From Beta vulgaris subsp. vulgaris (taxonomy: Eukaryota; Streptophyta; Magnoliopsida; Caryophyllales; Amaranthaceae), in contig NC_079206.1 of the NCBI RefSeq assembly GCF_026745355.1, positions 12,244,779 through 12,308,778 on the forward strand: a stretch of DNA of 64,000 bases, written 5' to 3'. The notes beneath the pieces were generated by a model that was not told the DNA's origin, did no database searches, and was given only the letters and a program-made list of their open reading frames with translations. How positions within the stretch are numbered: position 1 is the stretch's first letter; the number at the start of each line of letters is the position of its first letter. Below, in pieces: positions 58,522 through 64,000 of the stretch. Made by a program: the position numbers and the translations under genes.

Positions 58522-58768
58522 ATCACATGAGAATGCTCCTTACATGAGAAATGAGAATGAATCTCAACCACACGATTGGATTAGAGTTACAACACTTGTT
58601 CATTAGAGTTATACCCCTGAAAAAAATTTAAACCCAAAAAAAAAATATTTTTTTCCGAAATATTTTTTCTAATTTTTGTTTTTTTGGAGTTACATCACTT
58701 GTTCATTAGAGTTATAGCGTGTAAAATCCATTCTCATTTCTCATGTAACTATGCATTCTCATATGAAC
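58522..58768. mobile_element. Inverted-repeat MITE (about 250 bp)
   Basis: ATCACATGAGAATGC...ACATGAGAAATGAGAATG at the left pairs with CATTCTCATTTCTCATGT...GCATTCTCATATGAA at the right. An internal repeat, ACTTGTTCATTAGAGTTATA, is present twice in direct orientation. Superfamily not assigned. Confidence 0.65.
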
Positions 58769-58772
58769 TCAC

Positions 58773-58822
58773 TTCTATATATATATATATATAAATATAA
58801 TAATATATTATATATATATATA

Positions 58823-58866
<44 letters not shown>

Positions 58867-58881
58867 CATACATACATACAA
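58773..58881. repeat. Microsatellite (TA)n followed by (CATA)5
   Basis: A compound simple repeat: TA dinucleotides interrupted by AATA, then ACATACATACATACATAC. Confidence 0.92.
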
Positions 58882-59168
58882 AATATTCATAATATACAAA
58901 TCAACATAATTGCCATCAAAATTCTTATACAAAATAGACTAATCTACGTTTTTGGAATCCTTTTTGAGGTAGTGGCTGATGATTCAGAAGACATCTCAAA
59001 AAGTTAAAAAATGTCTCCTAAAGAGATAGTATAATTCAATCAGGGACAATAAGTTTGTTGGCGATGTGGTAGAGGCAAGATCGTGTCAATGTAAAGAATT
59101 GTATTGATAATATATGGGCCTAGAGCAAAAACTTAATCGCGGGCACTTATACGTTGAAACTTTATATT
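58882..59168. other. Short non-coding flank of the copia element
   Basis: No gene is seen. Confidence 0.4.
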
Positions 59169-59359
59169 AGTATAAGTTATTTACTTCTAATTATTACAAA
59201 TGTGCTGACTCAGCTTATATTGTTAGAGAGTTAGTTGTATATAAATAGCTATTATGTTACTAGCTATAACTAACTTTCATTTGCTGTAATATCTGACTCA
59301 TTGAGTCTTCTTTCTCTCTCTGAAATAAACACAATTCTTCTGTGTTTCTTCTGCTTTTA
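59169..59359 (+). repeat. 5' LTR of the copia element
   Basis: The start is set by identity with the first 11 bases of the 3' LTR at 63990 (one mismatch). The end is set by the primer-binding site. It contains a TATA box (TATATAAATA, 59238-59247). Confidence 0.75.
59238..59247 (+). promoter_or_regulatory. LTR TATA box
   Basis: TATATAAATA in the first half of the LTR, in the position expected for the U3 promoter. Confidence 0.6.
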
Positions 59360-59372
59360 TGGTATCAGAGCC
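59360..59372 (+). other. Primer-binding site (initiator tRNA-Met)
   Basis: TGGTATCAGAGCC, the usual copia primer site, the same as in the deleted copia element at 16.6 kb. Confidence 0.9.
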
Positions 59373-59514
59373 ACAATCTCGTTCGTGAGATTGAGGTTTA
59401 GTAGCTTAATTGTGATTGAACTCTGTGTATATTCAATCGTGATTGCTGTTTGCAAGATAAATTTGCAAATTATTCTGAAGATTGAAGATAATCTTGAAGT
59501 TTCTGAAGTGTATA

Positions 59515-60729
59515 ATGGCGGATTCAGATGTGAATTCTACTCGAACTAATGAAGAAAATGTCCAAAACTCGAACAATGGAGGTAATTGTGATCCTCTATT
59601 TGTCTCAAATTCGGACAATCCTACTGCTTCTCTTGTTTCTGCTACGTTCAATGGAACGAATTATAATAGGTGGAGTAAAAATGTTAGACGAGCACTTATT
59701 GCTAAAAATAAAGAAGGTTTTATAACTGGAACAATACCTATGCCTGCAATTACTCATAAAGACTATTCTAGATGGAATAGAGCTGATTACATGGTTACTA
59801 GTTGGATTCTGAGTTCCATGAACTCTCAAATTGCTGATGATTTTGCATATATCAATAATTCTGCGGATTTATGGAAAGAATTGCGTGAAAGATTTGGTCA
59901 GACGAATGGACCTTTGATTTATCAATTAAAGAAGGAAATTGATGGATTAAGGCAAGAAAACATGACGATAATTGCCTATTATGGAAAAATTAAGAAGCTG
60001 TGGGATGAACTCAAATCTTTAAGAGTTTTTCCGAGTTGTGAATGTGGGCTTTAAGCAAATGTAGTTGTCAATTTCTTAAAAGATTGACAGATCTTGATGA
60101 TGAAGACAAGTTAATGCAGTTTTTTAGTTTGAATATGTTTTTGACAACACTATTACAAACATATTATCAATGGAACCTCTGCCTACTATAAATCGAGCTT
60201 TCTCAATTACTCAGCAAATTGAGAAACAGAAAGAGATTTCTGGTGCTTTGGAAGTTACTGAAAGTAGGCTATGGCTGCACAGAGGTTTAATCATTGAGGT
60301 ATAATGACTGGAACACAGAAATTCCAAGGAAAGAGAGATTGGAAGAAGGAGAAAATGGATAAAAAATGTGATCACTGTGGAGGTAAAGGTCACACTGTTG
60401 AGCAATGCTTCAAGATAATTGGATATCCAGATTGGTATAATGCCATTAAATCTACTAAGGCTGGTGTTCCTGGAATGTTTGGTAACAAAGGTGGTTATAA
60501 TTCTGGAGGCAAGAAGTTTGCAGCTAATGTTCATACATCTCAAGAAGGATTGACTGATACTCCTCTTGATGATAATTCTGGAGATATGAATCATGGTGAG
60601 AATCACATTAATCAAGATATGTTGAGTACAATATGTCAGGAAGTGATGAAAGTTATGCAAGGCAAACATGCTTCTTTTGCTAGTTGTGCAGGTAACAATC
60701 TTACACATTTTTTCTGCTTTGAGCCATAA
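59515..60729 (+). pseudogene. Copia gag (capsid and zinc knuckle), frameshifted
   Basis: The preferred start is the ATG at 59515 (MADSDV). The first open part, to 60054, carries the copia capsid signatures (FNGTNYNRWSKNVRRAL, LWKELRERFGQTNG, YYGKIKKLWDELK). It is shifted out of frame near 60050. The second open part (60304-60729) holds a CCHC zinc knuckle, CDHCGGKGHTVEQC, and the following YPDWY. At least two indels lie between them, near 60050 and in 60130-60300. The product would be a truncated capsid. Confidence 0.88.
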
Positions 60730-60734
60730 TCTTG

Positions 60735-60957
60735 CTTATGTTTGGATTGTGGATTCTGGAGCATTGATCATATGGTATTTGATGATAGATTATTGATAAA
60801 TAAAGTGATGTTGAAGAAAGAAATCAGAGTAGGATTACCTGATGGATCACATAGATGTGTAAAAATGACTGGCATGATATTGAATAAAAATCTAATAATA
60901 CACAATGTATTATTAGTAGAAGGATTTAAACATAATTTGCTTTCTGTGAGCAAATAG
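60735..60957 (+). pseudogene. Copia aspartic protease, frameshifted
   Basis: The active-site Asp-Ser-Gly-Ala is at about 60750 in one frame. The rest of the domain (DHMVFDDRLL, KHNLLSVSK) is in another, so a short indel lies just after the active site. A stop follows LLSVSK. Confidence 0.8.
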
Positions 60958-61123
60958 TTGAATATGCTGGTATCTTGTGGAATTTACCAATGATGCTTGC
61001 TATTTCAGGACCAATATGAGAAGAAAATCATTGCAAGTGGTAAGAAACATGGTGGTTTATATTACTACTTCAGTTCTGCTGATTGTCAAGATGGGACTGG
61101 TATGAAGTCTTCATGTAATTCAG

Positions 61124-62365
61124 TTGATTCTTGGATGGAATACAAAAACTGCTACTGGAGGAATGAATAAGGATACTGTCAGTAGGAAGAATAAAAACAC
61201 TGATAAGAGAGATTATCTTGCTCTTTTGCATAATAGACTAGGTCATTTGTCATTGTCTAAAATGCAACATGTACCTGGTTTTAATTGTCAAGGGTTATCT
61301 GAATACAATTGTGATATATGTTTGAATTCTAAACATCACAAATTGCCCTTTCCTATGAGTAGAAGCAGAGCTGAACATTGCTTTGATTTGTTTCATATTG
61401 ATCTTTGGGGCCCTTATAAAATTCATAGCGTCAATGGAGCTAGTTATTTTCTTACTCTACTTGATGATCACAGTAGAGTAACATGGACTTACTTGCTACA
61501 CAATAAGTTACAAGTTGCTAAAACTATTACTGATTTTCTTCATATGGTTAAGAATCAGTTTAATACCTCTGTTAAATGGTGAAACAGATAATGCACTGAA
61601 ATAATCAAGCAGGAATGCTTGAATATTTTTCTATCTCAAGGGATTTTGATGCAGAAAAGTGTTCCTTATACACCACAACAGAATGCTCGGGTTGAAAGAA
61701 AACATAGGCACCTATTAGAAGTAGCCAGATCATTGAAGTTTCAGGCTAATCTGCCAAAAAGATTTTGGGGAGAATGTCTTTTAACAGCCACATTCCTCAT
61801 TAACAAAATGCCTACTAAAGTTCTTGCTTGGAAGTCTCCTTATGAGGTTATGTTTAACAAGGTGCCTGATTATGATGCTTTGAGAAGTTTTGGTTGCCTA
61901 TGCTATGCTTATAATATGAACATTCACAGAGATAAATTGATGCAAGGCAAGAAAATGCATCTTTCTTGTTATCCCTATGGCAGAAAGCATATAAAGTTTA
62001 TGATCTTGCCACAAAGTCCATGTTTGTGTCCAGAGATTGTTATATTCTTTGAGCATTCTTTTCCTTTTCAAACTGAAAACTCTATACCTTCTGACACTCA
62101 TCTTGAACTGGTGTGCTTTGGTGACAATGATGATATTCTTACTCCTAATTCTTCTAACTCCCAACAACCTACTATCTCTCATAATATATCCTCCTCTAAC
62201 ACTCCTATTTCCAATAATTCTTCTAATACTCTCACACATATTTCTAACTCTCCTGTTACTCATTCTTCTTCTCAGTCTTCTCAAAATGATTCTAATACTT
62301 CTTCTCCTATTCTTAGACACAGTACAGACATGTTATTCCATCCACAAAATTTACAGACTTTGTAA
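61124..62365 (+). pseudogene. Copia integrase, interrupted by stops
   Basis: The first part (61124-61582) has the HHCC zinc domain (H-N-R-L-G-H then CDICLNSKH) and the first catalytic Asp (FHIDLWGPY). It ends at a TGA at 61580, where the second catalytic Asp region is scrambled. The second part (61619-62365) carries the catalytic Glu (TPQQNARVERKHRHLLEVAR) and the GKK-type C-terminus, then runs into a Ser/Asn-rich low-complexity linker. Confidence 0.87.
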
Positions 62366-62502
62366 ATACCTATATTCCTCACAAAACTGATATCTCATCT
62401 TCTGTTAACAGTGAATCTCAATCCTTTGCTGTTAATTCATGTCAAATTCTTGAACCTAAACATTACAACCAGGCTAAACATGATCCTAACTGGATTGATG
62501 CA

Positions 62503-63996
62503 ATGCAGAAAGAGATACAAGCTCTTGAAGTAAATGAAACATGGGAGTTAACTTTTCTTCCAAAAGGGAAGAAAGCTATTGGTTCTAAGTGGGTTTATAA
62601 AACCAAACTTAAACCAGATGGGTCTATTGACAAATATAAAGCTAGACTTGTAGCTATTGGCTATCAACAAGTAGAAGGGCAGGATTTTACTCAAACCTTC
62701 TCACCTGTTGCCAAGTTAGCTTCAGTTAGAGTAATCATTGCTCTTGCTACTGTTAAGCAATGGAAGATGTGTCAACTGGATGTCAACAATGCTTTCTTGC
62801 ATGGCTATATTGATGAAGAGGTGTATATGGTGCCTCCAGCTGGGTATTCTAAAGCTCAGAAGGGAGAAGTTTGCAAATTAAAGAAGTCTCTATATGGTTT
62901 AAAACAAGCTTCAAGGCAGTGGAATAAAGAGCTTACTAAATTCCTTCTTTCTATTGGCTTTGATCAATCTAAACAGGATTATTCCTTGTTTACCAGATCT
63001 TTAGATGGTGAATTTCTGATCCTATTGGTTTATGTAGATGATATGTTGTTGACTGGTACATCTATGACTCAAATTCAAGATGTTAAAGTAGCTCTTGATG
63101 TGGCTTTCACAATCAAAGACTTGGGTGAATTAAATTATTTTCTTGGAATTGAAATTTCCAGAACTTCACATGGTACCTTCTTATCTCAAAGAAAGTATGT
63201 TAAAGACATACTTACTGATACTGGCATGGCAGATTGTAGCTCGGTATCTACTCCTCTTTCTCCTGGTTTGAAGTTATCTACTGATACAGGGGTGGTATTG
63301 GAAGAACCTGATGTTTACAGAAGACTTGTTGGCAGATTACTCTACCTAGGTCTCACTAGACCTGACCTTTCTTATGCAGTTCAGCATTTAAGCCAATTCA
63401 TGCACTGTCCTCGTGCTCCTCATCTAAAGGCTGCTCATCATGTGCTTAAATACTTGAAAGGTACTATGAATCATGGATTATACTACACTACTAAATCTGA
63501 TCTTCAAGTCCATGCTTATAGTGATGCTGACTGGAGTGGATGTCAATATAGCAGCAGATCTCTTAGTGCATATGCAGTTTTTCTTGGCACTAACTTAGTT
63601 TCTTGGAAGACCAAGAAACAAACTACAGTGAGCAAATCCTCAACTGAAGCTGAGTATAGGAGTATGTCAAGCACAGCCAGTGAAATTGTGTGGATTCATA
63701 GTTTACTGGAGGATCTTCATATCACTACTTCTCTTCCTATAACTATGTATTGTGATAATACATCTGCAGAGCATTTAGCTCATAATCCCATGTTTCATGA
63801 GAAAACCAAACACTTGAAGCGTGACATGCACTATGTTAGAGAGCAAGTTGCTGCAGGTTTTCTTACAACAGCTCATGTTTCAAGTCATCATCAGTTAGCA
63901 GATGTGCTCACAAAGGCTTTGCCCTCACCTCAGCACATTTCTCTTTGCTCCAAGCTTGGACTTGTTGCTCATGTCCAGCTTGAGGGGGGTGTATAA
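62503..63996 (+). CDS. Copia reverse transcriptase-RNase H, open frame
   Basis: One open frame of at least 497 codons, also open upstream to about 62350, so the ATG at 62503 is not the biological start. Reverse transcriptase (RVT_2) motifs: KWVYKTKLKPDGSIDKYKAR, FSPVAKLASVR, MCQLDVNNAFLHG, LKKSLYGLKQASRQW and the catalytic LLVYVDDMLLTG. RNase H follows with YSDADWSG, SSTEAEYRSM and MYCDNTSA, ending HHQLADVLTKALPSPQH. In the intact element this is the Pol C-terminal part, copying RNA into DNA in cytoplasmic particles. It is cut off from the broken upstream polyprotein. Confidence 0.93.
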   Translation: MQKEIQALEVNETWELTFLPKGKKAIGSKWVYKTKLKPDGSIDKYKARLVAIGYQQVEGQDFTQTFSPVAKLASVRVIIALATVKQWKMCQLDVNNAFLHGYIDEEVYMVPPAGYSKAQKGEVCKLKKSLYGLKQASRQWNKELTKFLLSIGFDQSKQDYSLFTRSLDGEFLILLVYVDDMLLTGTSMTQIQDVKVALDVAFTIKDLGELNYFLGIEISRTSHGTFLSQRKYVKDILTDTGMADCSSVSTPLSPGLKLSTDTGVVLEEPDVYRRLVGRLLYLGLTRPDLSYAVQHLSQFMHCPRAPHLKAAHHVLKYLKGTMNHGLYYTTKSDLQVHAYSDADWSGCQYSSRSLSAYAVFLGTNLVSWKTKKQTTVSKSSTEAEYRSMSSTASEIVWIHSLLEDLHITTSLPITMYCDNTSAEHLAHNPMFHEKTKHLKRDMHYVREQVAAGFLTTAHVSSHHQLADVLTKALPSPQHISLCSKLGLVAHVQLEGGV

Positions 63997-64000
63997 GTTA

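Larger units (their letters stand above)
59169..64000 (+). mobile_element. Ty1/copia retrotransposon, 3' LTR cut by the window end
   Basis: The 5' LTR is about 59169-59359, followed directly by the primer-binding site. The internal region has the copia order gag, protease, integrase, reverse transcriptase-RNase H. A GAGGGGGG polypurine tract precedes TGTATAAGTTA at 63990, which matches the 5' LTR start apart from its first base (AGTATAAGTTA at 59169). The element is nearly complete in length, but gag, protease and integrase frames are broken by short indels and stops. It therefore cannot make its whole polyprotein. Confidence 0.93.

Overview
This window is AT-rich plant nuclear DNA, most likely from a eudicot. 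The evidence is spliced genes with GT-AG introns, a nucleus-encoded plastid Clp protease subunit with a transit peptide, plant-specific expansin-like genes, and a dense, nested set of plant transposon types (CACTA, Tourist, Stowaway, hAT, MULE, Helitron, SINE, LINE, copia). I cannot fix the family or species from sequence alone.

Only two genes can be reconstructed completely: an expansin-like B gene (10470-13718, minus, 4 exons, 251 aa) and plastid CLPR4 (24414-33074, minus, 7 exons, 301 aa). In both, all exon phases close. The other host genes are partial or broken. They are a Nudix hydrolase that runs off the left edge, the first two exons of STT3A, a 5'-truncated expansin-like B copy (3199-4740), a TPR co-chaperone-like pseudogene (45144-49129), and a single long ankyrin-repeat exon (51500-52177).

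Layout. At 1-2.9 kb the Nudix and STT3A fragments lie on one strand next to a CACTA terminus. At 3.2-4.7 kb is the truncated expansin. At 5-9.8 kb are a Helitron, an LTR-like repeat split by a CACTA element, and MITEs. At 10.5-13.7 kb is the intact expansin, with a Tourist MITE and a SINE in intron 3. At 15.2-16.8 kb is an internally deleted copia element. At 19.3-22.2 kb are a Stowaway, a degenerate repeat field split by a hAT element, and a 5'-truncated LINE. CLPR4 follows. At 33.3-38.3 kb a field of degenerate GAACATTTG repeats holds a CACTA and a Tourist element. At 38.6-41.7 kb is a decayed Helitron with Pif1-like helicase and RPA1-like exons. At 43-44.9 kb are a duplicated SINE and a hAT. 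At 45.1-49.1 kb the TPR pseudogene is split by a CACTA that itself holds a MULE-like element. At 51.5-55.2 kb are the ankyrin exon and a segmental duplication whose two copies carry different insertions. At 56.4-57.6 kb is an inverted second copy of the LTR-like repeat. From 59.2 kb to the end is a copia element, nearly complete in length, with an open RT-RNase H frame and broken gag, protease and integrase.

There is no operon-like cooperation between genes. The main story is mobile DNA: insertions dated relative to each other by nesting, target-site duplications readable by eye, and candidate gene capture (STT3A plus Nudix beside a CACTA end, RPA1 inside a Helitron). I found no clearly new biochemical system. 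The least explained structures are the two degenerate short-repeat fields (about 19.9-21.1 kb and 33.8-37.8 kb) and the STT3A-Nudix arrangement.
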